From: Gammaproteobacteria bacterium UBA2955
GTDB taxonomy: Bacteria > Pseudomonadota > Gammaproteobacteria > Pseudomonadales > Azotimanducaceae
Length of the DNA: 20,417 nucleotides
Assembly (NCBI GenBank): GCA_002348825.1
Contig: DEBN01000020.1
Coordinates: 4,558 to 24,974 of the forward strand
Direction of reading: 5' to 3'
Part shown: piece by piece, positions 1 through 6,629 of the stretch
Numbering within the stretch: position 1 is the stretch's first letter
How the letters are laid out: every line of letters starts with the position of its first letter
Notes under the pieces: generated by a model
Database searches by the model: none
The model's input: only the letters and a program-made list of their open reading frames with translations
Told to the model about the DNA's origin: nothing
Position numbers and translations under genes: made by a program

Positions 1-1053
1 AAACCAATGGAAATCGAGGAAATCGCGGTTGCTAAGCCCGGTCCAAGAGAGGTGCTGATTCGCACGATGGCAGCCGGCATTTGCCATAGCGATATGCACT
101 TTTGGAATGGCAGTTATCCAGGCAAGGTTCCGATGGTGCTGGGTCACGAGAGTGCAGGCATCGTCGAACAGGTCGGTAGCGATGTCCATTATGTCAAGCC
201 AGGTGATCATGTAATTACCTGCCTGTCGGTATTCTGTGGTCACTGCGAACAATGTTTAACCGGCCACCTATCACTGTGCCAGGAACCAGAAACTAACCGT
301 AGCGAAGAAGAAGAGCCTCGGCTTAGTCACAACGACGAAGCACTTACCCAGTTTGCCCAGTTGGGATCGTTTGCGGAAATGATGCTCGTGCATGAACACG
401 CGCTGGTAAAAATCCGCGAAGACATGCCTATGGCTCAGGCGGCACTGATTGGCTGTGGTGTCACGACCGGTGTAGGTGCGGTGATCCATACCGCAAAGGT
501 AGAGGCCGGTTCAACGGTTGCCGTTATCGGCTGTGGCGGAATCGGATTATCGGCGATTAACGGCGCAGCAATTGCAGGCGCTTCGCGGGTCATCGCGGTA
601 GATATGGTGGCTTCGAAGCTCGACTTGGCGCGCAAGTTCGGTGCAACGGACGTTGTGGATGCCAGCGACGGTGATGCGGTCGCCAAAGTGATCGAAATGA
701 CCGGCGGCGGCGTACATTATTCGTTCGAAGCAATTGGTCTCAAAGCAACGGCCGAGCAGGCGTTCCAGATGTTGCGTATGGGGGGCGCTGCCACTGTCAT
801 TGGCATGATCCCACCCGGTCAGATGGTTTCGGTGCATGGGGTCGACTTCTTATATGAGAAAAAAATCCAAGGTTCGATGATGGGTTCCAATCGGTTCCGC
901 GTCGATATGCCGCGATTCGTAGATTTTTATTTGCAAGGGCGTCTCCACTTGGACGATTTAATTTCCAGACGCATTGCACTGGACGATATTAATGAAGGCA
1001 TGGCTGCTTTAAACACGGGAGAAATCGCGCGTAGCGTGATTATGTTCGACTAA
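1..1053 (+). CDS. Zinc-dependent alcohol dehydrogenase, 5' end outside window
   Basis: Medium-chain (MDR) NAD-dependent alcohol dehydrogenase. Numbering from the ATG at position 7, catalytic zinc ligands are Cys26, His47-Glu48 (GHE motif) and Cys150, and the structural zinc cysteines are 77, 80, 83 and 91. A GxGxxG Rossmann motif sits at 175-180, with Asp199 after the next strand, which favours NAD over NADP. The reading frame is open from base 1, and the two codons before the first ATG read Lys-Pro, as in the usual family N-terminus (…GKPMEIEE…). The true start is therefore upstream of the window and roughly 10 residues are missing. It is the first visible gene of a catabolic cluster, 25 bp before the FAH-family gene, and probably oxidises an alcohol intermediate. 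Substrate is unknown; glutathione-dependent formaldehyde or aryl-alcohol dehydrogenases are relatives with the same motifs. Confidence 0.93.
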   Translation, partial: KPMEIEEIAVAKPGPREVLIRTMAAGICHSDMHFWNGSYPGKVPMVLGHESAGIVEQVGSDVHYVKPGDHVITCLSVFCGHCEQCLTGHLSLCQEPETNRSEEEEPRLSHNDEALTQFAQLGSFAEMMLVHEHALVKIREDMPMAQAALIGCGVTTGVGAVIHTAKVEAGSTVAVIGCGGIGLSAINGAAIAGASRVIAVDMVASKLDLARKFGATDVVDASDGDAVAKVIEMTGGGVHYSFEAIGLKATAEQAFQMLRMGGAATVIGMIPPGQMVSVHGVDFLYEKKIQGSMMGSNRFRVDMPRFVDFYLQGRLHLDDLISRRIALDDINEGMAALNTGEIARSVIMFD

Positions 1054-1078
1054 AGCCTTAGCTTGTAAGAGGTAGATT

Positions 1079-1981
1079 ATGCGCTGGTTATCGTTTTATC
1101 GATCGGCACCGGATCGCGGTCTTGGGTCTAGTTACAACCAGGCGACCTTTGGGTACGTTGTCTCTGCAGAGCAGAGTGATGACGGGCAGGAAGGTGTTGT
1201 GGATGTGGGCGCGCGCAGTGATTTTACTACGCTTCGCGAAGCGATCGCCGCGAATGCGCTGGAGTCATTAGTTGACCAGTGTGGCGACCAACCAGACTTG
1301 CCGCTCGATGGTTTGCATTTTGCGCCAACCATTACCGACCCAAAAAAAATCCTTTGTGTTGGGCTGAATTACAAAGCGCATCAAGAGGAAACCGGTCGTG
1401 GCGGCGAGGGTGTTCCGACGGTTTTTGTGCGCTTCGCAGCGGCGCAAATGGGTCACGGTGAACCTATGGTGAGGCCGCGCGAATCAGCGAGCTTAGATTT
1501 CGAAGGTGAGATCGCAATGATCATTGGTCGTGGTGGTCGACGTATCGCTCGCGATAAGGCTATGGACCATGTCGCGGGCTTCGGCATCTACAATGACGGC
1601 AGCGTACGCGAATACCAACGCCAGACCAGTCAATTTACTCCCGGTAAGAACTTCGCCAATACCGGTGGTTTTGGGCCTTGGATGATGACCAAAGATGAGA
1701 TCGGTGAGCTGTCGCAAATGACCATAACCACACGTTTGAATGGGGAGGTCATGCAACATGCCACGGCGGATTTGTTGGTGCATGGTTTTGATGAGTTAAT
1801 CGAATTTTGCTCGACGTTCATTGAATTAGAAGCGGGTGATGTGATCGTCACGGGCACTCCGGGTGGCGTAGGCGCTGCTCGAACGCCACCGGTGTTTATG
1901 GACCAAGGTGATGAGATCGAGGTTCAAGTTCAGCCTATAGGCACTTTAAAAAATCCAGTTGTTAACGATGTGCACGGCTAA
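1079..1981 (+). CDS. Fumarylacetoacetate hydrolase (FAH) family protein
   Basis: A 300-residue member of the FAH superfamily, whose members are Mg/Mn-dependent and hydrolyse or decarboxylate C-C bonds beside keto groups. The N-terminal 85 residues form the small family-specific domain. The catalytic domain starts at ILCVGLNYKAH (91-101), with His101 and Glu103/104 at the usual catalytic position. The acidic metal ligands are Glu142 and Glu144 (DFEGE) and Asp173 (YNDGS). The substrate-loop lysine is Lys190 (PGKNF), and TGTPGGVG lies near the C-terminus. A good ribosome site, AAGAGG at 1067-1072, lies 6 bp before the ATG. The short gap to the upstream dehydrogenase suggests co-transcription. 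Within this cluster it probably acts on a 1,3-dioxo or acylpyruvate-type intermediate. The exact reaction (hydrolase, 2-hydroxyhepta-diene-dioate isomerase or oxaloacetate-type decarboxylase) cannot be read from the motifs. Confidence 0.93.
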   Translation: MRWLSFYRSAPDRGLGSSYNQATFGYVVSAEQSDDGQEGVVDVGARSDFTTLREAIAANALESLVDQCGDQPDLPLDGLHFAPTITDPKKILCVGLNYKAHQEETGRGGEGVPTVFVRFAAAQMGHGEPMVRPRESASLDFEGEIAMIIGRGGRRIARDKAMDHVAGFGIYNDGSVREYQRQTSQFTPGKNFANTGGFGPWMMTKDEIGELSQMTITTRLNGEVMQHATADLLVHGFDELIEFCSTFIELEAGDVIVTGTPGGVGAARTPPVFMDQGDEIEVQVQPIGTLKNPVVNDVHG

Positions 1982-2041
1982 ATCAATATGTTTAGGAGCA
2001 TCATATTGGGCGGATAGCACTGCGCATTGAGGAGGGAGCTT

Positions 2042-2122
2042 GTGCTGGCGCTGCGGCCGTGGTCCAAGCGAGGCTTTATGTTATGGCGAGTCGCGGTGCT
2101 AAAACGATCAATTCGCTCATGA
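2042..2122 (+). other. Possible 26-codon leader ORF
   Basis: A GTG codon preceded by a strong Shine-Dalgarno-like stretch (GAGGAGGGAG, 2029-2038) opens a 26-codon frame that ends in TGA at 2120-2122. It lies in the 210-bp gap before the thiamine-diphosphate enzyme gene. The encoded peptide is short, basic and not recognisable. It may be a translated leader or chance; only the ribosome-site quality supports it. Confidence 0.15.
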
Positions 2123-2146
2123 CACCGGTGTACTTGTGGCAGCCAC
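2122..2146. promoter_or_regulatory. Two adjacent short palindromes upstream of the ThDP enzyme gene
   Basis: ACACCGGTGT (2122-2131) is a perfect 10-bp palindrome. GTGGC-A-GCCAC (2136-2146) is a 5-bp inverted repeat around one base. They lie 46-70 bp before the preferred start codon at 2192, so they could be an operator for a regulator of the downstream three-gene block. No promoter boxes are convincing nearby, and palindromes of this length also occur by chance. Confidence 0.25.
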
Positions 2147-2191
2147 TGCAGCAGCCGTGAAGCGGACAAATTGACTCAACTAGGGGGCGAT

Positions 2192-3853
2192 ATGAGCAGC
2201 AAATTTACTGGAGCAGATCTTGTCGCGGATGCGTTAGCGCAGCTGGAAGTGGACTATGTATTTGCCATTGTCAGTATCCATAACATGCCGATTCTCGATG
2301 CAATCAATCGGTTAGGTAAGACTAAAATCATTGATGTTCGCCATGAGCAAGCAGGCACCCATGCTGCCGACGGTTATGCTCGCGCCAGTGGAAAATTGGG
2401 CGTCATGATTGCCTCGACAGGGCCCGGCACATCTAACACGGTCACCGGTTTGTACGAAGCTCAGTACGGATCCTCAAAGGTTTTGGTAATCACGGGTCAA
2501 GCGGAAACCGCGTTTTACGGCCGTGGCTTGAGTTATGTTCATGAGGCCGAAAATCAGGTGCCGATGTTGGCAAGTGTCTGTCGGCGGGTGGAAAGCCCAC
2601 GTCATATTGAACAATTAGGTAATGCCTTCAACGCGGTCGTCAACGATATGTACACGGGGCGCGGGGCCCCTGGGGCACTAGAAATTCCCATAGACATTCA
2701 ATACGCCGAGACTGTGCCGACTCAAGTGGTGTTGCCAGAGGCAGAATTGTTTCAACCAGATGCCGAGGCGCTGGACAGAGTAATTGAGAAACTAACGAGC
2801 GCGCGCAAGCGCATCATTGTTGCTGGGGGTGGGGTTATCGCTGCTGGTGCGCATAAGGAACTTCAAGCTTTAGCAGAGCGATTGGACCTGCCGGTACTGA
2901 CAACCGTTGACGGCCGCGGCGTCATCCCAGAAACCCATCCGTTGTGCATTGGCAACTACTATAATTCAGCGGGCATGTATAACGCCCTGGTGGATGCTGA
3001 TTTAACCCTGGCCATTGGTACCAAGTTTGCGGTGGGGGTGGGCGGTCAGTTTGCCGCGCAGACCCCGCCGGGCGAACTCGTGCATATTGATATCGATGGC
3101 AACATGATCGGTCGCACCCATACGGCGCAACTTGGACTAATCGCCGATGCTAGGCAGGCACTGGCGGGTATCAATGCGGGTTTACAGGACCCATCACCCA
3201 ACGACGGTCAGTTCAACGACGGGATATGGCAGGCGCGCGACGGTGTGCGTGCGGCGATGCGCGCGCGGCTTGGGGACGACTGGCCCCAAGTTATGGACTG
3301 TATTCGAGACAAGTTACCAACGGACAGTGTGTTCGTCCGCGATCAGACTATATCCGCGTATAACTGGGGCAATCAGCTGTTTCCGATTCTCGAGCCACGC
3401 ACCTCAATTAATCCAACATCTGGTGCCATTGGTCCGGGGTTTCCGATGAGTGTCGGCGCTGCGATCGCCAGCCAGCGTAAAACTTTGGTCATACATGGAG
3501 ATGGGGGTTTTATGTTCCATGCGACCGAATTGGCAACCTGCGCCCAGTATCAGGTGCCGCTGATTATCTGTGTATTTAACGACTCGGGCTATGGCGTCCT
3601 GCGTTGGCTGCAGCAGAATCAATTCGGGCGCATTAATGAAACCGATCTTGGCAAGGTTGCGTTTGTGCAGATGGCGCAAAGTATGGGTGTGCCTGGACAA
3701 CGGGTAGCCAGTGTTGACCAATTTGCGGCGGCTATGGACACGGCGATGGCTGCAGAGGGTCCTTATTTAATTGATGTCGATATGGAGCACTTCGCCCCAA
3801 TGGAGATTTCAGTGATGCCTAAACGTTCGCTAGAAGTAGACGTCAAAGCCTAA
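2192..3853 (+). CDS. Thiamine-diphosphate-dependent enzyme (acetolactate synthase / 2-hydroxyacyl lyase superfamily)
   Basis: A 553-residue ThDP enzyme with the standard three-domain order: PYR domain about 1-170, central Rossmann-like domain about 190-325, PP domain about 370-530. The cofactor-activating Glu is Glu52 in VRHEQAGTHAADGYAR. The Mg/ThDP diphosphate motif is GDGG at 436-439 with Asn463. The family usually shows a Gly-Ile/Val-Pro-Gly-type loop near residue 28; here it reads Ser28-Ile-His30-Asn, which puts a histidine close to the expected active site. The ATG at 2192 is chosen because AGGGGG (2182-2187) precedes it; a TTG seven codons upstream (2171) also keeps the frame. The stop is 4 bp before the next gene. 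In this cluster it is likely a C-C lyase or hydrolase acting on a 2-keto or 1,2-diketo compound rather than a biosynthetic acetolactate synthase, since no small regulatory subunit or ilv gene is adjacent. Confidence 0.9.
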   Translation: MSSKFTGADLVADALAQLEVDYVFAIVSIHNMPILDAINRLGKTKIIDVRHEQAGTHAADGYARASGKLGVMIASTGPGTSNTVTGLYEAQYGSSKVLVITGQAETAFYGRGLSYVHEAENQVPMLASVCRRVESPRHIEQLGNAFNAVVNDMYTGRGAPGALEIPIDIQYAETVPTQVVLPEAELFQPDAEALDRVIEKLTSARKRIIVAGGGVIAAGAHKELQALAERLDLPVLTTVDGRGVIPETHPLCIGNYYNSAGMYNALVDADLTLAIGTKFAVGVGGQFAAQTPPGELVHIDIDGNMIGRTHTAQLGLIADARQALAGINAGLQDPSPNDGQFNDGIWQARDGVRAAMRARLGDDWPQVMDCIRDKLPTDSVFVRDQTISAYNWGNQLFPILEPRTSINPTSGAIGPGFPMSVGAAIASQRKTLVIHGDGGFMFHATELATCAQYQVPLIICVFNDSGYGVLRWLQQNQFGRINETDLGKVAFVQMAQSMGVPGQRVASVDQFAAAMDTAMAAEGPYLIDVDMEHFAPMEISVMPKRSLEVDVKA

Positions 3854-3857
3854 CTAA

Positions 3858-4205
3858 ATGAGTAGTTTGCGGCTAGAAAAGCCCTGGCTGCCGAGCGCAC
3901 TCGCGCTTGCGCAGGTGCGCGGGCAAATGGGCGTATACCAACTGGCCAACGACGCCGGTGCATTGATTTACATGAGTTACGCTGGGGGGCGCAGTCTCGG
4001 CGGCCTACGTGGTGAAATAACCCGCTGTTTGGCGGAGCAACCCGCAGCCACTCAGGTGCGCTATGAGATCACCACCAGCTATTTAAGCCGATATAAAGAG
4101 TTATTGATGCTCTATCAGGCGGAACATGGTGATCTACCAGCGCACAATCCAAGGGTCCGACTGGGTCGGCTTAGTCCAACAGGAGCAATTGGCAATGGAT
4201 CTTAA
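3858..4205 (+). CDS. Small protein with degenerate GIY-YIG-like pattern
   Basis: A 115-residue protein beginning 4 bp after the ThDP gene stop and overlapping the acyl-CoA dehydrogenase start by 11 bp, so it is probably translationally coupled to both. The pattern follows the GIY-YIG order: GVY at 25-27, YMSYAGG at 38-44 (in place of YIG), Arg51 in GLRGE, Glu81 in the following helix and Asn97 in LPAHN. The canonical second glycine is shifted or replaced (YMS-YAG), so nuclease activity is uncertain. I recall similar small GIY-YIG-like domains of unknown function (DUF7508-type) but cannot verify membership. No signal peptide or membrane segment is visible. The context is metabolic rather than DNA repair, so a regulatory, scaffold or repurposed enzymatic role is possible. 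Confidence 0.75.
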   Translation: MSSLRLEKPWLPSALALAQVRGQMGVYQLANDAGALIYMSYAGGRSLGGLRGEITRCLAEQPAATQVRYEITTSYLSRYKELLMLYQAEHGDLPAHNPRVRLGRLSPTGAIGNGS

Positions 4206-5361
4206 GCTCACACCTGAACAAGATTTGATTATTGGTATGGTCCGCAGGTTTGTGCGCGATGAAGTCTTGCCGTTAGAGCAGAAGCTGGACCCCGATGCAG
4301 ACGAGTTGGACGAACCTGACCGGTTACGACTTGTCGAAAAGACTAAAGAGATGGGTCTTTATGGGTTAGACATACCGCCAGAATACGGTGGTCCGGACAT
4401 CGATTTAGTCACTCGAACACTGATGGCGGTAGAGATGTCCCAGCATCGAGCGGGGTTGTATGCGCCGTGTTATGGCACCTTTGGTGGTGCCGGGCTGGCA
4501 CAGCTTTTTGAGGCGACCGAGGCACAGAAAGAAAAATATCTGTATCCGACTTTGCGCGGTGAGAAGCGTGGTTTCTTTGGTTTGTCGGAACCCTCAGGAG
4601 GCTCGGACCCGGCGCGGGCTATCCAAACCAAGGCCGTGCGCGATGGCGATGACTGGGTCATAAATGGCGGCAAGCTGTGGATCAGCGGAGCGGACAAAGC
4701 AGATTTTGGTTTGGTGTTCGCGCGCACCGACAGCGATCAGGGCCGTAACGGCGTCACCTGTTTTATCGTGGATACCGATCAACCCGGATTCCACGTCCGT
4801 CGCATCGTTCACACACTGCGCTCTGCGCATTACGCCACTGAATTGCAATTCGAAGATCTGCGGGTTGCTGATGAAAATATTCTTGGCCAACTTAATAAAG
4901 GTTTTGCGATTGCCAATGATCGTCTGACGCGACAGCGCATTCCGTATGCGGCTGGCTGTATCGGTGTTGCCATCAAGGCCCAAGAAATGGCCTTGGACTA
5001 TGTGCCGCAGCGAGAAACGTTTGGCGCGCCGTTGTCGACGCGTCAATCTATTCAGTGGATGTTGGTGGACAACGACATCGATATAAGGCAATCGCTATGG
5101 ATCACTTTAGAAGCGGCGAGCAAAGCCCAGCAGGGTGAGTCCTTTCGTAAAGAAGCCGCCATGGCAAAGTTGGTGGCCACCGAAGCGGGTGGTCGTGTGG
5201 TCGACCGCTGCATGCAGATGTTTGGTGGCTTGGGTGTTGCTAAAGACTTGCCCTTTGAACGCTGGTATCGAGAGATGCGTATTCGCAGAATTGGCGAAGG
5301 TCCCAGCGAAGTGCAGCGCCACGTGATCGCGCGCGAACTGTTAGGGGCGTCGCTGCGCTAA
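4195..5361 (+). CDS. Acyl-CoA dehydrogenase
   Basis: A 388-residue FAD flavoenzyme that introduces an alpha,beta double bond into an acyl-CoA, passing electrons to ETF. Visible motifs are the FAD/substrate signature FFGLSEPSGGSD (127-138), the second FAD motif around WISGADKAD (162-170), Arg273 in RETFGAP and the FGG motif at 343-345. The catalytic base is Glu368 in IGEGPSEVQR, at the position of the MCAD-type glutamate. Length is typical for short/medium-chain enzymes. The ATG at 4195 is preferred over an upstream in-frame codon at 4126 because AGGAG (4181-4185) lies 9 bp before it and the protein then begins at the normal family N-terminus (DLKLTPEQ). It follows the ThDP enzyme and the GIY-YIG-like protein in one probable operon and converges with a 4-bp overlap on the sugar dehydrogenase gene. 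Confidence 0.94.
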   Translation: MDLKLTPEQDLIIGMVRRFVRDEVLPLEQKLDPDADELDEPDRLRLVEKTKEMGLYGLDIPPEYGGPDIDLVTRTLMAVEMSQHRAGLYAPCYGTFGGAGLAQLFEATEAQKEKYLYPTLRGEKRGFFGLSEPSGGSDPARAIQTKAVRDGDDWVINGGKLWISGADKADFGLVFARTDSDQGRNGVTCFIVDTDQPGFHVRRIVHTLRSAHYATELQFEDLRVADENILGQLNKGFAIANDRLTRQRIPYAAGCIGVAIKAQEMALDYVPQRETFGAPLSTRQSIQWMLVDNDIDIRQSLWITLEAASKAQQGESFRKEAAMAKLVATEAGGRVVDRCMQMFGGLGVAKDLPFERWYREMRIRRIGEGPSEVQRHVIARELLGASLR

Positions 5362-6497
5362 AGGGCCTCTGTCTGTGTTGTCGTCGCTGTTGTTACGCGA
5401 TACACGACGCCTGCCTGGTCGTCTGAAATCAGTAAGCCGCCGTCTGGTGTTGATAGCACGTCATTAGGCCTGCCCCAGGATTTCTCTCCTTGTAGCCAGC
5501 CAGTAATAAAGGGCTGGTAATCAGGTTGTCCGTTGGCGTCGAAGGTTGCGACGCTGACCTGGTAGCCGACCTTTTTACTGCGATTCCACGAGCCGTGTTC
5601 TGCGACAAATAGCGCGTTCTGGAAACGACTGGGGAACTGCGTGCCCCGGTAGAAGCTCATCCCGACAACTGCAGCGTGCGCCTGCACGCGAATTGCTGGG
5701 TCAACAAAAGTAATGCCCCGTGCATTCGGATGATCGCCGAATTTAGGGTCTTTGATGCGGCCGCCGCCTGGCGCTGAATGCACGAACGGATAGCCGTAGT
5801 GGGGCGTCCGTTTCAGCCCTGCTGGAATAACGAGTATTTCGTCGCTGGGTATATCATCCCCCATCATATCCCGGCCGTTGTTACTCACCCACAGGTCGTC
5901 GGTGCCGGGTTGCCAGTCAAACCCCACGGAATTGCGTATGCCACGGCCGATGATCTCTGTGGTGCCGGTCTTTGGGTCCATACGCAGCATGGCGGCGAAA
6001 CGCGGATCATCGGACAGACAGATGTTGCAGGGCGCGCCGACGGGTAGGTACAACTGGCCGTCGGGGCCGGCTTTCAGATATTTCCAGCCGTGATGACGTT
6101 CGCTCGGAAGGCTACGCGTTACGACCGTTTTAGTCGGGTCGGGCCGCAGATGCTGATCGATATTGCTAATTTTGTAGACAGTGGACACAGCGGCAACGTA
6201 CAGATCGTTGCCAAGCACGGCCACTCCGCTAGGTAAGTTTAGGCCCTTGATCAAGGTGATGACTTGAGCGTTCTCGGTAAACGGCCGCAGCACGGCGTAG
6301 ACCTTGCCGGCTTTGCGAGTGCCGACGATCAGAGCGCCGCCATCTGTGAGGGCCATTTGTCGAGCATTGGGCACCGAAAAGTCCAGCGTTTCGATTTGAA
6401 AACCCGGCGGAAGCGTTAGCCGACCATCGGCGAATGCGATATTGACTGAACTCACGAGCGCGAAGAGTAGGAGCAGTTGAATTAGCTTTTTCATCAT
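5358..6497 (-). CDS. Exported PQQ-dependent sugar dehydrogenase-like protein (sorbosone/aldose dehydrogenase family)
   Basis: A 379-residue beta-propeller protein of the glucose/sorbosone dehydrogenase family. These enzymes oxidise aldoses or related sugars with PQQ in the periplasm. Residues 1-24 form a signal peptide (MMKK, a hydrophobic stretch, then AFADG). Propeller-type repeats are visible, such as DGGALIVGTRKAGKVYAV, AGPDGQLYLPVG and STPDGGLLISDD. The active-site region includes GRGIRNSVGFDW, VSNNGRD and VAEHGSWNRS. A CNIC cysteine pair follows LPVGAP. Start is either of two adjacent ATGs (6497 or 6494); no clear Shine-Dalgarno sequence precedes them. It stands alone between a convergent acyl-CoA dehydrogenase and divergent dinG. 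No pqq biosynthesis genes are in the window, so cofactor supply is unproven. Many homologues are annotated L-sorbosone dehydrogenase without biochemical proof. Confidence 0.88.
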   Translation of the reverse strand: MMKKLIQLLLLFALVSSVNIAFADGRLTLPPGFQIETLDFSVPNARQMALTDGGALIVGTRKAGKVYAVLRPFTENAQVITLIKGLNLPSGVAVLGNDLYVAAVSTVYKISNIDQHLRPDPTKTVVTRSLPSERHHGWKYLKAGPDGQLYLPVGAPCNICLSDDPRFAAMLRMDPKTGTTEIIGRGIRNSVGFDWQPGTDDLWVSNNGRDMMGDDIPSDEILVIPAGLKRTPHYGYPFVHSAPGGGRIKDPKFGDHPNARGITFVDPAIRVQAHAAVVGMSFYRGTQFPSRFQNALFVAEHGSWNRSKKVGYQVSVATFDANGQPDYQPFITGWLQGEKSWGRPNDVLSTPDGGLLISDDQAGVVYRVTTATTTQTEAL

Positions 6498-6567
6498 CGG
6501 ACTGTCGCAGAAAGACGATCCACGCTCAATTCAAGACAACTGGCGCTTGCGGGCGTCGAAATACGGT

Positions 6568-6597
6568 CCAAGCGCTAATCGACGCGCTATCGCTTGG
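6568..6597. repeat. 7-bp inverted repeat in the divergent sugar dehydrogenase/dinG gap
   Basis: CCAAGCG (6568-6574) and CGCTTGG (6591-6597) are a perfect 7-bp inverted repeat with a 16-bp spacer, nested with AGCGC/GCGCT (6571-6575 and 6584-6588). It lies in the 132-bp gap between the two divergent genes and could be an operator or a 5' hairpin of the dinG transcript. It does not match the SOS-box pattern CTGT-N8-ACAG, and I saw no such box elsewhere in this gap. Confidence 0.3.
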
Positions 6598-6629
6598 CTT
6601 GCCGAACACTTTGCCGCACAGTGGCGACC

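Noticed and set aside
1994..2160. A decayed protein gene in the gap before the ThDP gene.
   Set aside because: The frame is open for about 55 codons but lacks a normal start, and I cannot tie it to a family, so it is not listed as a pseudogene.
4594..5091. A 165-codon - strand frame opposite the acyl-CoA dehydrogenase.
   Set aside because: No motifs or ribosome site, and it lies wholly opposite conserved FAD and substrate motifs.
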